DNA from: Opitutales bacterium
Lineage (GTDB): Bacteria > Verrucomicrobiota > Verrucomicrobiia > Opitutales > Opitutaceae
DNA: 36,262 nucleotides
NCBI GenBank assembly: GCA_018700525.1
Contig: JABITN010000213.1
Location: 1 to 36,262 of the forward strand
Direction of reading: 5' to 3'
Each line of letters begins with the position of its first letter. Position 1 is the stretch's first letter. Both the position numbers and the translations under genes were made by a program. Under the pieces are notes generated by a model that saw nothing but the letters and a program-made list of their open reading frames with translations, ran no database searches and had not been told where the DNA came from. Shown here in pieces: positions 23,348 to 33,200 of this stretch.

Positions 23348-23654
23348 ACCACGGTAGAGCCCGGCAACTCAGATTGAGCCAACTGATACTTCCCATCATA
23401 AAATGAGCGACGATTGACAAGAGCCTACCCTACCCAATGGAATTAATCGATTCTGGCGCGAACCGCATCGACGGAATGTCATGCGAGTCGCTACGGCCTA
23501 CACAGCAGTCGGTTAGTTGCTTATCCAAATTACGGCTACGCCTTTCGAACATAAGCCTGGCGACAACACTCTTTTCAATCAACGATCGCAATTTAAAGCA
23601 TTTCTAAACACCCCATTTTAGATGCTCTTTTCCTTTTCTTAAACCACCTTTCTT
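23348..23654. other. 307-base spacer before the malonate genes
   Basis: No gene is supported here. A TTGACA hexamer at 23414-23419 is a possible -35 box for the madL operon, but the matching -10 position (ATGGAA) is poor. The segment 23456-23500 (GAACCGCATCGACGGAATG) weakly resembles the hairpin repeats found elsewhere. The minus strand has a 40-codon frame in the same place with no recognisable product. Confidence 0.4.
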
Positions 23655-24059
23655 ATGAAGGGCAAACCCATCCATTATATGGCTATCTACGGCACCGCCC
23701 TGCTCTCGCTCTGTCTTCTCATCGGTATTTTTGTCGGTAAGCTTCTTGGCATCCTCATTGGAGTTAACACCAATGTAGGCGGCGTAGGCATCGCCATGAT
23801 TTTATTGATCTTCTTATCCGAGCGGCTGCAAAAATCCGGCCGACTAGAACCGCCCAGCGAGCGCGGTATCATCTTTTGGAGCGCCATCTACATTCCCATT
23901 GTAGTCGCCATGGCGGCCAGTCAGAACGTTCTCGCGGCTATCAAAGGAGGGCCTCTCGCCCTGGTAGCCGGAACGGCTTCCGTCCTCGTATGCTTCGCTC
24001 TCGTACCGCTGATTAGCCGAATTGGAGAAACGAGCTCAACCCCCGACTCGGAATTATGA
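23655..24059 (+). CDS. madL: malonate transporter subunit MadL
   Basis: MadL and MadM together form the sodium-dependent malonate uptake system first described in Malonomonas rubra. This 134-residue protein has the MadL features: YGTALLSLCLLIGIFVGKLLG, then GVNTNVGGVGIAMILLI, a membrane segment, the hydrophilic loop SERLQKSGRLEPPSERG and a third and fourth membrane segment. It starts at an ATG without Shine-Dalgarno sequence after a T/C-rich leader. Its stop codon overlaps the madM start by four bases (ATGA at 24056-24059), a sign of translational coupling, as expected for two subunits made in equal amounts. Length is normal for the family. Confidence 0.9.
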   Translation: MKGKPIHYMAIYGTALLSLCLLIGIFVGKLLGILIGVNTNVGGVGIAMILLIFLSERLQKSGRLEPPSERGIIFWSAIYIPIVVAMAASQNVLAAIKGGPLALVAGTASVLVCFALVPLISRIGETSSTPDSEL

Positions 24060-24826
24060 ATAACATTATAGACGTGCTCGAATCCGTACTTGCCAAGTAT
24101 GCACTCGTCACTGGATTTGTAGTAATCGGCGTTACTATTTGGGTGTCGTATGTTCTTTCCGATCGACTAACCAAAGGACGGCTTCACGGATCTGCCATAG
24201 CCATTTTCATCGGCCTCGTCCTCGCCTACTGCGGTGGGATCGCCACGGGAGGTTCGAAAGGCATTTCCGACATCAAAGCGCTCGCTGGCGTAGGCATCAT
24301 GGGAGGTGCCATGTTGCGAGACTTAGCCATCGTTGCCACCGCGTTCGGCGTCCGTATGGATGAATTTCGAAAAACCGGACTCAGCGGAATCCTCTCTCTT
24401 TTTGCCGGCGTTATCATTTCCTTTATTGTCGGAGCTACAATCGCCTACGCCTTCGGTTATCGAGACGCCGTTAGCATAACCACTATTGGGGGAGGAGCGG
24501 CAACTTTCATGGTGGGTCCCGTCACTGGATCGGCAATCGGAGCCAGCTCCGAAGTCATCGCCCTAAGCGTTGCGACTGGACTGGTCAAGTCTATCCTCGT
24601 CATGACCCTCACCCCTTTTCTCGCCAAATACATCGGTCTCGATAACCCCCGCTCCGCTTTGATCTTTGGCGGACTCATGGGAACCAACAGCGGGGTCGCG
24701 GGCGGACTCGCCGCCACCGACCCAAAACTCGTGCCCTACGGAGCTATGACCGCGACCTTCTATACGGGGCTGGGATGTCTACTTGGACCCTCTGTCATAT
24801 TTATCGCAATACGAGCACTTTTCTAG
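24056..24826 (+). CDS. madM: malonate transporter subunit MadM
   Basis: The 256-residue integral membrane protein has about eight hydrophobic segments and the MadM motifs: TGFVVIGVTIWVSYVLSDRL at the start, GGIATGGSKGISDIKALAGV, GIMGGAMLRDLAIVATAFGV and IGGGAATFMVGPVTGSAIGA. The conserved glycine-rich loops probably line the substrate and sodium path. It overlaps madL by four bases and is followed after 21 bases by an acyl-CoA synthetase, so uptake and activation are produced together. There is no signal peptide beyond the first membrane segment. Confidence 0.92.
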   Translation: MNNIIDVLESVLAKYALVTGFVVIGVTIWVSYVLSDRLTKGRLHGSAIAIFIGLVLAYCGGIATGGSKGISDIKALAGVGIMGGAMLRDLAIVATAFGVRMDEFRKTGLSGILSLFAGVIISFIVGATIAYAFGYRDAVSITTIGGGAATFMVGPVTGSAIGASSEVIALSVATGLVKSILVMTLTPFLAKYIGLDNPRSALIFGGLMGTNSGVAGGLAATDPKLVPYGAMTATFYTGLGCLLGPSVIFIAIRALF

Positions 24827-24847
24827 AAACACGAACCCCACAATATC

Positions 24848-26338
24848 ATGTCTAACGAACTTGAACTGATCAAACGAGCCGAGACTCGCAACAATACAAT
24901 CGCCATACGTTCGAAAGCCAGCGAACACACCTACGCAAATCTAGTCGATCGATCCGCCTCAATTGCATCCTCGATTCTCGGTGGCGAAGGTGACCTCGGC
25001 GAATCTCGTATCGCTTTTCTGGCTACTGAAGGCTACGACTATGTTTCAATCCAATGGGGAATCTGGCGAGCTGGTGGCGTAACCGTACCTCTATGCCTGT
25101 CCGCAGCCGAACCAGAGCTTGAATACACGCTTTCCAATTCCGGGACAAGCCAAGTAGTTACAACCCGAGAGCTGAGCCCCAAGCTCGAGGTCCTATGCGA
25201 GCGCCTAGATCTTCGATTGTCTATTTTCGAAGAAATGAACTCCGAAACCGCCAATGAGCTTCCCGATATATCCGTTAATCGGCGGGCTATGATTCTCTAC
25301 ACAAGCGGAACAACCAGTAAGCCAAAAGGAGTCGTAACCACCCACGCGAACATACAATCGCAAATCGAAACGCTCGTAGACGCCTGGGAATGGCAACCCA
25401 GCGATCGCATTCCCCTATTCCTACCCCTTCACCATATTCATGGGATCATAAACGTCCTATCCTGCGCTCTCTGGTCCGGAGCAACGATCGAGGCATTTCC
25501 AGGCTTTAAAACCGAGGCTATTTTAGATCGTGTTGCCGCAAGCGCCTACACCGTATTCATGGCTGTCCCGACAATCTACGTTAAACTCATCCAAAAGCTG
25601 GAAGCGCTTTCGAGGGACGATCGCGCTCCCATCATTCGCGGATTCGCAGACATGCGCCTGATGGTTTCCGGTTCGGCCGCGCTGCCAGCTAGCGTCCACG
25701 AACAATGGACGGCTTTGACGGGACAAAAACTTCTGGAACGCTACGGTATGACCGAAATCGGCATGGCCCTTTCCAATCCTTTTCATGGCGAGCGAAGGCC
25801 GGGTTCCGTTGGCCAGGCGCTTCCCCTCGTTCACGTACGGCTCGTATCTGAAAAGGGCGATCTCGTTACCTCCGAAGGCGAGCCAGGAGAAATCCAAGTT
25901 CGCGGCCCGGGAGTATTTGATGAGTACTGGAATAAACCGGAAGTGACTGCTGAGTCCTTCGACCATGGCTGGTTCCGCACGGGGGACATGGCCGTGCTAG
26001 AAACCAATTACTACCGAATCATGGGCCGGCTGTCCGTCGACATTATAAAGAGCGGTGGATACAAATTGTCCGCGCTTGAGATTGAAGCCACGCTCTTACA
26101 ATATCCCGAAATTCGCGAATGTGCTGTTATCGGAGTGGCCGATGACACTTGGGGAGAAGCCGTAGCAGCCGCGGTCGTTTTAGAAGAGAGCTCAACGCTC
26201 AATTTGGAAAACCTTCGATCCTGGTGCCGAGACAAGCTTTCCAATTACAAAATCCCACAACGCCTACTCGTCCTAGAAACCCTCCCCCGTAACGCCATGG
26301 GTAAGGTAACCAAGCCGGCAATCAAAGACCTGATCTAA
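24848..26338 (+). CDS. malonyl-CoA synthetase-like acyl-CoA ligase
   Basis: This 496-residue ANL-superfamily enzyme has the P-loop ILYTSGTTSKPKG (residues 149-161), LPLHHIHGI (192-200), the ERYGMTE adenylate motif at about 297, the GWFRTGD motif at about 379 and the C-terminal catalytic Lys486 in PRNAMGKVTK. The HHIHG segment at the acid-binding site and the length resemble MatB/ACSF3 malonyl-CoA synthetases (LPxFHxHG). Together with MadL and MadM directly upstream, malonate is the most likely substrate: ATP + malonate + CoA gives malonyl-CoA, AMP and pyrophosphate. No MatA or MdcA-type decarboxylase is nearby, so the malonyl-CoA may feed fatty acid or polyketide synthesis. A methylmalonate or other short dicarboxylate ligase cannot be excluded from motifs alone. 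Confidence 0.8.
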   Translation: MSNELELIKRAETRNNTIAIRSKASEHTYANLVDRSASIASSILGGEGDLGESRIAFLATEGYDYVSIQWGIWRAGGVTVPLCLSAAEPELEYTLSNSGTSQVVTTRELSPKLEVLCERLDLRLSIFEEMNSETANELPDISVNRRAMILYTSGTTSKPKGVVTTHANIQSQIETLVDAWEWQPSDRIPLFLPLHHIHGIINVLSCALWSGATIEAFPGFKTEAILDRVAASAYTVFMAVPTIYVKLIQKLEALSRDDRAPIIRGFADMRLMVSGSAALPASVHEQWTALTGQKLLERYGMTEIGMALSNPFHGERRPGSVGQALPLVHVRLVSEKGDLVTSEGEPGEIQVRGPGVFDEYWNKPEVTAESFDHGWFRTGDMAVLETNYYRIMGRLSVDIIKSGGYKLSALEIEATLLQYPEIRECAVIGVADDTWGEAVAAAVVLEESSTLNLENLRSWCRDKLSNYKIPQRLLVLETLPRNAMGKVTKPAIKDLI

Positions 26339-26440
26339 TCCAATACGCCGGAGCTCATTGTCACTTGCATCAGAAGTCTTTTCAATCGAACATCATACCC
26401 TCAAGCCCTTTCCCAACTCAGTCAATCAACACCCTTTACC

Positions 26441-26605
26441 ATAATTAAATCTACAGCCCTGTTAATCGTCTTCCTCACTTCGTTTCTCCCTTTATCAGCC
26501 AAAGAATCGATCAACGTTCTCATGTGGGACGAACGCCAACCGAGACAAGCGGAAGCATACTACAACTTTCTCGGCAACGCCTGCCACTGGCTAGGAGACG
26601 AATAG
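26441..26605 (+). pseudogene. 5' fragment of a secreted ThuA-family gene
   Basis: Reading from 26441 gives 54 codons ending in TAG at 26603-26605. They encode an intact-looking signal peptide (KSTALLIVFLTSFLPLSAKE) followed by INVLMWDERQPRQAEAYYNF, the first beta-strand and loop of ThuA-domain proteins in this phylum (VLIWDERQP-type). The position of the start codon is ATA, one base from ATG, and no ATG, GTG or TTG lies upstream in frame. The fragment stops after about one sixth of a normal ThuA protein, exactly where a dispersed hairpin repeat begins. It is a gene remnant that may once have led the sulfatase cluster. It is not the same gene as the intact ThuA at 11633. Confidence 0.65.
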
Positions 26606-26641
26606 GTAGGGCTGCATCGCCGAGGCCGCAGCAGAACTCCC
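26605..26641 (+). repeat. dispersed hairpin repeat, copy 3, at the break of the ThuA remnant
   Basis: GGTAGGGCTGCATCGCCGAG begins this 37-base element. GCTGC (26611-26615) pairs with GCAGC (26628-26632), and GGG (26609-26611) lies opposite CCC at 26639-26641. It aligns without gaps over its first 23 bases with the copy at 16859 and with the copy at 19795. The first base is the last base of the remnant's stop codon. Confidence 0.55.
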
Positions 26642-26672
26642 TATTTCACCCTTCACCCCTTCAACTACCCCC

Positions 26673-28238
26673 ATGAAACGGCTCCTTCTCCCCCTCTCTC
26701 TTTCCCTCCTTTTCTTATTCTCAGTACGCGCAGAGCAGCCGCCCAACATCCTCTTCATACTAGCCGACGACCTAGGCTACGGCGATGTCGCTTGCTACAA
26801 TCCCGAGTCCAAGGTGCCCACGCCAAACCTGGATCGAATGGCCTCCCAAGGCATGCGCTTCACCGATGCCCACAGTCCCTCCACCGTTTGCACCCCTACT
26901 CGCTATAGCATAATGACAGGCCAAATGGCCTTCCGCCTCAACTACCCAGGCGTTTTCACCGGCGTGGGTGGCCCTTGCTTGATAACCGAAGATCAACTGA
27001 CCCTCCCCGACATTTTGCGTCAAAAAGGCTACGAAACCGCATTGTTCGGAAAATGGCATATCGGCATGTCCTTCCTCGACAAAAACGGCAAAGTGATCGA
27101 CGTCAAAGAACGTCCTCAAGGCATCGACCCAAACATAAAGCTAAACCTTGAACTAGAGGCCGTCAAACGCGTCGACTACTCGCGCTCCGTACCCGATGCT
27201 CCAATACATCGAGGATTTGATCACTTTTTCGGAACCGTATGCTGCCCCACCACCGATTGGCTTTACGCCTACATGGACGGAGACATAATTCCCGTGCCTC
27301 CCACGAAAATCGTAGACAAGACGAAGCTGCCTAACCATGATTGGTCCTTCGACTGCCGCCCTGGCCTCGTCGCGCCAGACTTCGATCATGAGGAAGTCGA
27401 TATGGTCTTCCTTGATAAAAGCCTCAATTTCCTCGATCAACACAGTCGCAATAAACCGGATACGCCATTTTTTCTTTTCCACTCCTTGCAAGCAGTTCAC
27501 CTCCCCTCCTTTCCCGGAAAGGATTTTAAAGGAAAAACCAAAGCCGGCCCGCACGGAGATTTTATTTTCGAGTTCGATTACATCGTCGGCAAACTTCTCG
27601 ACAAGCTCGAAGCGCTAGGACTGGCAGAGGACACCCTCGTAATCGTTTCCAGCGACAATGGACCCGAAGTAGGCACCGTGATCAGCATGCGCGAGCAATA
27701 TCAACACGACGGAGCCAATCCCTGGCGTGGAGTGAAACGGGACAATTGGGAGGGGGGACATCGCGTTCCGATGATCGCTCGTTGGCTCGGAAAGGTGGAA
27801 GCCGGTTCAACCACCGACCAAACCGTTTGCCTAACCGACATCATGGCCACCTGTGCCGCGATAGCCGATGCCGAATTACCGAACAATGCCGCAGAAGACA
27901 GCTTCAACATTCTTCCTATCCTCCTTGGGGAAGCCACCGAGAATATTCGTGAATTCACCCTGCACCAAACGATCCGACTGGATCTCGCAATACGCAGTGG
28001 CGATTGGAAATACCTCGACCACAAAGGATCCGGCGGAAATCGCTATGAACGAGAAAACCTAAAACCATTCGCCCTACCGGACAACGCCCCCGACGCGCCA
28101 GGTCAACTCTACAATCTCGCTCAAGACCCCGGAGAAACCCACAACCTCTACTTCGAATACCCGGAAGTAGCGAAGAAGCTAAAATACCAACTCAAACAAT
28201 TCAAAACCACCGGCCGCAGCGCCCCAATACGCCGATGA
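26673..28238 (+). CDS. secreted S1-family sulfatase
   Basis: The 521-residue protein has a signal peptide (LLLPLSLSLLFLFSVRA) followed by NILFILADDLGYGDVACYN, the metal-binding double Asp of S1 sulfatases. The active site is C73-T-P-T-R77 in STVCTPTRYSIMTG, the CxPxR motif whose Cys is converted to formylglycine. GKWHIGMS (conserved Lys/His) and IVSSDNGPE (the second Asp-Asn metal pair) complete the catalytic centre. It cleaves sulfate esters, probably from sulfated polysaccharides or their fragments, in the periplasm or outside. Its TGA overlaps the ATG of the next sulfatase (28235-28238), so the two are translated as a pair. The maturation enzyme (FGE or anSME) is not in this window. The exact sulfatase subfamily cannot be read by eye. 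Confidence 0.93.
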   Translation: MKRLLLPLSLSLLFLFSVRAEQPPNILFILADDLGYGDVACYNPESKVPTPNLDRMASQGMRFTDAHSPSTVCTPTRYSIMTGQMAFRLNYPGVFTGVGGPCLITEDQLTLPDILRQKGYETALFGKWHIGMSFLDKNGKVIDVKERPQGIDPNIKLNLELEAVKRVDYSRSVPDAPIHRGFDHFFGTVCCPTTDWLYAYMDGDIIPVPPTKIVDKTKLPNHDWSFDCRPGLVAPDFDHEEVDMVFLDKSLNFLDQHSRNKPDTPFFLFHSLQAVHLPSFPGKDFKGKTKAGPHGDFIFEFDYIVGKLLDKLEALGLAEDTLVIVSSDNGPEVGTVISMREQYQHDGANPWRGVKRDNWEGGHRVPMIARWLGKVEAGSTTDQTVCLTDIMATCAAIADAELPNNAAEDSFNILPILLGEATENIREFTLHQTIRLDLAIRSGDWKYLDHKGSGGNRYERENLKPFALPDNAPDAPGQLYNLAQDPGETHNLYFEYPEVAKKLKYQLKQFKTTGRSAPIRR

Positions 28239-29854
28239 AAACCTCTCTCCTTCTCCCCCTCACTCTATCCCTCCTTCTCTCAATCACCCTTCACGCCGCT
28301 AAACGCCCCAACATCGTCTTCATCCTCGCCGACGATCTTGGAATCGGCGACACCAACATCTACGGCGGCGATCGCTGCCTAATCGAGACTCCCAACATCG
28401 ACAAACTCGCCCAAGGCGGTCTCAAATTCACCGATGCCCATGTCAGCGCCTCCGTCTGCGGTCCGACTCGCAAAGCCATCATGAGCGGCCGCTATCCCTG
28501 GCGAGATACGCGTCACGATCGTGGCGGAGCGTGGGGATTCGCAGGACTTCTATTCGATCCCTCGATCACCTACACGCTGGGCGATATGTTCCGCGAAGCG
28601 GGCTACTCCACGAATTACATCGGTAAATGGCATTTGGGTACAGTCATGACTACAAAGGACGGGGAAGTTCAGGGAGAGGCCAATGTAGACTACAAACGCC
28701 CGCTCAAAGTGGGCCCTCCCCAATTCGGTTTCGATTACAGCTTCATCCTCCCCGGTTCGCTCGACATGTATCCGTACGCCTACGTTCGCAACAATGTGTG
28801 GCAAGGCAACATCGCAGCCCAAAAAGGTTGGAGCGCTTTCAATCGCGTCGGCCCATCCGAAAAGGACTTCGAAGACCATGAGGTACTTGAAACCTTTTTC
28901 GACGAAGCCGACGCGCTCATAGGCAAACAAAGCAGCCAAGATCCTTTCTTTCTCTTCCTAGCCCTAACCGCTCCCCACACACCCACCAGCCCCGGAGTGA
29001 AATGGCAGGGCAAAAGCAAGCTCGGCGTTTACGGCGACTTCGTCATGGAAGTGGACCACGCCGTGGAGCGCGTCGTAACAGCTCTCAAGAAACAAGGCCT
29101 CTACGACAACACGCTCATCCTTTTCTCATCCGACCACGGTCCGGCTTCCTACGCGGGCAATATACTCAAAGCCACTCCCGGACAGATTCACCAACTCGAA
29201 GAAAAAGGACACCACTCCAACGGTCTTCATCGCGGCTACAAATTCTCCGTGTACGAAGGAGGACTGCACGTACCGCTCATCGCTCATTGGCCAGGAACGA
29301 TTAAACCCGAAAGGACCAGCGATGCTCTCGTAGGACTCAATGACCTAATGGCTACTTTTGCGGATATCGCCGAAACCAAGATCGACCCTCAAAACGCCTC
29401 TGATTCCCTTAGTTTCGCAAATGTATTGAAAAACAACGGGGCAACCCCGCTACGCAAATCCCTCATCATGCAGTCGGCCATGGAAGTCTTCGTCGTACGT
29501 GATGGTCCATGGAAACTTTGCCTTGGCCCCGGCAGCGGCGCTAAAGGCATTCACGGAAACCGCCCCCTTCCCGAAGACGCATGGAAATCCGCCTGGAAAT
29601 CGTTCGATGGAAAGCCTAGCAGAGAAGCTTTCCAAAAAGCCCCCTTTGTCCAACTCTTTAATCTTAGCAACGACCCTCACGAAGACAACAATTTGGCCGG
29701 GAAACATCCGGAGCGTGTATCCAAAATGGTAGGCATGCTACAAAACGACATAAAACAAGGCCGCAGCACCCCCGGTCCAAAATTGAAAAACACGAAGAAC
29801 GTGGTCATCCACCAACGCCTCCTCGACTTCGTCCGCGAAACCATCTCCAAGTAG
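28235..29854 (+). CDS. secreted S1-family sulfatase, second of the pair
   Basis: A signal peptide (LLLPLTLSLLLSITLHA) leads into NIVFILADDLGIGDTNIYGG (metal Asp pair). The formylglycine motif is C75-G-P-T-R79 in SASVCGPTRKAIMSGRYPWR. GKWHLGT and LFSSDHGPAS supply the conserved Lys/His and Asp/His positions. The 539-residue product differs from the preceding sulfatase in motif context (CGPTR against CTPTR, DHGP against DNGP), so the two probably remove sulfate from different positions of one glycan. Translation is coupled by the four-base ATGA overlap. Both start with nearly the same nucleotide pattern (ATGAAA then CTCC-rich signal codons), suggesting an old duplication of the 5' end or similar signal constraints. 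Periplasmic or surface location. Confidence 0.93.
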   Translation: MKTSLLLPLTLSLLLSITLHAAKRPNIVFILADDLGIGDTNIYGGDRCLIETPNIDKLAQGGLKFTDAHVSASVCGPTRKAIMSGRYPWRDTRHDRGGAWGFAGLLFDPSITYTLGDMFREAGYSTNYIGKWHLGTVMTTKDGEVQGEANVDYKRPLKVGPPQFGFDYSFILPGSLDMYPYAYVRNNVWQGNIAAQKGWSAFNRVGPSEKDFEDHEVLETFFDEADALIGKQSSQDPFFLFLALTAPHTPTSPGVKWQGKSKLGVYGDFVMEVDHAVERVVTALKKQGLYDNTLILFSSDHGPASYAGNILKATPGQIHQLEEKGHHSNGLHRGYKFSVYEGGLHVPLIAHWPGTIKPERTSDALVGLNDLMATFADIAETKIDPQNASDSLSFANVLKNNGATPLRKSLIMQSAMEVFVVRDGPWKLCLGPGSGAKGIHGNRPLPEDAWKSAWKSFDGKPSREAFQKAPFVQLFNLSNDPHEDNNLAGKHPERVSKMVGMLQNDIKQGRSTPGPKLKNTKNVVIHQRLLDFVRETISK

Positions 29855-30239
29855 TGCAGCGCTTCAATCTGAATCAAAGCAGGCGTTCTATAATTCAAAC
29901 GCAAAGGACACCAAGATCGATCAGGAAGAGCATAAGAAGAGGTCCGCCCAATAGGGCGAAACAGATTCGATTCGAATTCCAAACCTATTCAGTACGGGTC
30001 TAATCCCCGTCGTTTGCAGCGGTTGTGTTTGCCAGAAACTACCTGCTTTCGCAACCAACCACTACCAAGCGAATTCTTCATAGCTTGAACTGACAAAACA
30101 TAAACGGTTCACGGAGGCATCCTTTTTCCTCAAAAGAACGGGGCCTCCATGCGAATAGATTGACTGGCTCTATACGTTTGACGAATAATCTAATTTCACC
30201 CTTACCGAGGCCGGTTGCGCCGGCAGACCATAGATCATC
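29855..30239. other. 385-base spacer between the sulfatases and the PSD1 gene
   Basis: No gene is supported. It holds a small inverted repeat ACGGG/CCCGT (about 29994-30010), a GGAGGC (30113-30118) to GCCTCC (30143-30148) pairing with a 24-base loop and no T-run, the promoter candidate at 30160-30189, and a GCCGG/CCGGC hairpin about 20 bases before the PSD1 start. The hairpins are too weak to call a terminator. Confidence 0.45.
30160..30189 (+). promoter_or_regulatory. candidate sigma-70-type promoter of the PSD1/DUF1501 pair
   Basis: TTGACT at 30160-30165 and AATAAT at 30184-30189 are separated by 18 bases and match the -35 and -10 consensus at five of six positions each. The expected start point would give a leader of about 45 bases before the ATG at 30240. 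Confidence 0.45.
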
Positions 30240-33200
30240 ATGTCTCGAACCATTATAGCTTCCGCAATAGCCTGCATTAGCGCCACTGTGTTCGCCGCGC
30301 CTCAAGCGCTATCCGATACAATGGAAACCGCTCAGGTCGCCGTCGACAAAATCGATCAAGTCGACTTCAACCGACATATCCGGCCGATTCTCTCCGACAA
30401 CTGTTACTACTGCCACGGTCCCGACAAGGAGCAGCGCGAGGCCGACTTACGACTCGATATTCGAGAAGAAGCGATCGAGGCCTTCGCTTTCGTTCCCGGC
30501 GATACGGAAGACGGCGAACTGCTTCACCGGATATTCAGCGACGATCCCGAAGAAATGATGCCCGCTCCCAAGTCCAACAAGGAGCTGTCGGATACGGAAA
30601 AATTCCTGCTTAAGCGCTGGATCGCCGAAGGCGCGGTCTATCAGAGCCACTGGGCATACGCTCCGATCGAACAACCGGCGCAACCCGGCATCGACGCGAT
30701 CGTGGAAAAACGACTGAACGAACAGAATCTGAACCCCTCTCCGGAGGCAGCGAAAAGCACTCTCATCCGGCGTGTTTCCTTGGATCTAATCGGACTGCCT
30801 CCCTCGCCCCAAGAAGTCGCAGCCTTTCTCAAGGACAAGAGCCCCCGAGCTTACGAGCGACTCGTAGACCGACTTCTGAGCTCGCGGCATTACGGAGAAA
30901 AGATGGCCATTCACTGGCTCGATGCGGTTCGCTACGCCGACACCGTAGGGTACCACGGCGACCAAGAACGCGACGCGACTCCTTATCGCGATTACGTGAT
31001 TCAATCTTTCAATAAAAACAAACCCTACGATCAATTTACCATCGAGCAGATCGCCGGCGACTTGCTGCCTGATCCTTCGATCGAGCAACTCGTCGCCGCC
31101 AGCTACAATCGATTGAACCAAATCAGTCGGGAGGGCGGTATCCAGGACAAGGAGTACCTCAAGAAATACCAGTCCGAGCGCGTGCGTACGACCGCAACGA
31201 ACTGGCTCGGCTCCACCATGGCCTGCGCCGAGTGCCACGACCACAAATTCGACCCCTTCACCACCAAGGATTTCTACAGCATGGCAGCTTTCTTCTCCGA
31301 TATCCTCGAGAAAGGCGCCTACACGGGCGATGGCGCCTACCAGGAAAGCATCGATGCCTACCTGACCGATGGCGAACGGCACGAAGGTTGGTTTGGCCCC
31401 GAAGTAACAGTACCCAACTACATCTTTCACGAGAACGCGGAACGCGTAGAGGGAATCATTCGCCAAAAAGAAAACGCCTTGGCGAAAGGTTCCTCCCAAG
31501 CTCGTAAGGAATACCAGACATGGCTGGCCATGCAGCGAGAACTAACGAAAAGAGAGTTTTCAACGTATTCTTCTTTCGACTACACCGATGAACACAACGA
31601 AACTACGAAAGCGGAATCGATTGACCTATCATCCTACCCATGGAGACTAGACGAAACCGCCGCCTTGAACTTCGAGGCCCGGATCGTAGGCGGGGGCGGT
31701 CGAGGCAGTCTCGGTATCGAGCTTACCTACGAAACCAATGGAAAAACGCTCAAAAAGGCCTACCACTTCGGCGACAATTTCGAGGGAGAATTGGATAAAC
31801 AATCGGACGCCCCGTCCGTTCAGCTAACGCCTCTCCTCTACAAGGGAGTATGGCACCCCATCCGTTTATCCGTCGACACGTTGGATCTCCCGAAGGACGC
31901 CAAACTCCTCTCCATTCTACCTCTCAAAGGCAACTCCGGAGGATTTCGGAATTTCCGACTAACCACGCTACGACAGGGCACGCAGCACGCTGAGCTCAGC
32001 GAGGAGAGCCAACAAGTCCTCGAAAAGATCTTGGCGAACAATGCAAGCCGGTCCGAACAAAACGAACTCAGACGGGAATTCTATATTCACTTATCCGATA
32101 CATTCTCTCTAGAGCGAGAGTCGATCGACGCGCTTAAAGACCAACTCTACGGGAAACGCTACGCTCCCTTGACCATCAGTGCCCAACCGCGCGAAGTAAA
32201 GGTACTCCCCCGCGGCAATTGGATGGACGAAAGCGGCGAAACAGTCCTTCCCTCCAGTCCCGCCTTTCTCCCCAACCCAATCGCCTCCGACGACGACCAA
32301 CGACTCAACCGACTGGACCTAGCGAAGTGGATCGTTCACCCGGAAAATCCGCTTACAGCTCGAACGTTCGCCAACCGAATCTGGGCCATGTATTTCGGGA
32401 ACGCTCTCTCCAGCGCGCCCGAGGACCTAGGCCACCAGGGAGAATACCCTCCCTACCCCGAACTACTAGACTTGCTGGCCGCCGAGTTTATCCAATCCGG
32501 ATGGGACGTCAAAGGCCTCGTCAAGCAGATCGTCTTGTCGAAGACCTACCGGCAGTCCAGCGACGCTTCGGACGAATTGTATGAGAAAGACCCCTATAAT
32601 CGCCTCCTAGCTCGTCAAAGTCCCGTACGTCTAACCGCCGAGATTATTCGCGACAATGCACTCAAGATCAGCGGCTTGCTCAATCCGAAAATCGGGGGCG
32701 AAAGTGCCCGTCCCTACCAACCCGGAGGACATTATCGAAATCTCAACTTCCCCAAAAGGGAGTACGAGCACGATACCGACGAAGGCCAATATAGACGCGG
32801 CGTCTACACCCACTGGCAGCGCACCTTCCTCCATCCCATGATGACCACCTTCGACGCTAGCGGGAGGGACGAATGCGTCGTTAAGCGAGATTTATCCAAT
32901 ACTCCCTTACAGGCATTAACGCTTCTCAACGATCCCACTCAAGTGGAGGCCGCTAAAGCCTTAGCCGAAATTCTCATCGAAAAGAAGAGCGATCGCCACC
33001 GCATCGAAACCGCATTCTCCTACGCCTTGGCTCGAAAGCCTTCGTCGACCGAATTCAACACTTTAGAAGCGTTTGTCAACCGAGAGCGACTCCGTTTCGA
33101 AAACGAGGAAAATCAATCTGAAGCCTTCCTTAAAGTCGGCCTAACGGATCCCAGCGCCAATGATTCCCCCGTCGAACTAGCGGCGCTCGCCAGCCTGAGC

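Noticed and set aside
30786-31499. 237-codon minus-strand frame inside the PSD1 gene
   Set aside because: Antisense to conserved cytochrome motifs, no recognisable product.
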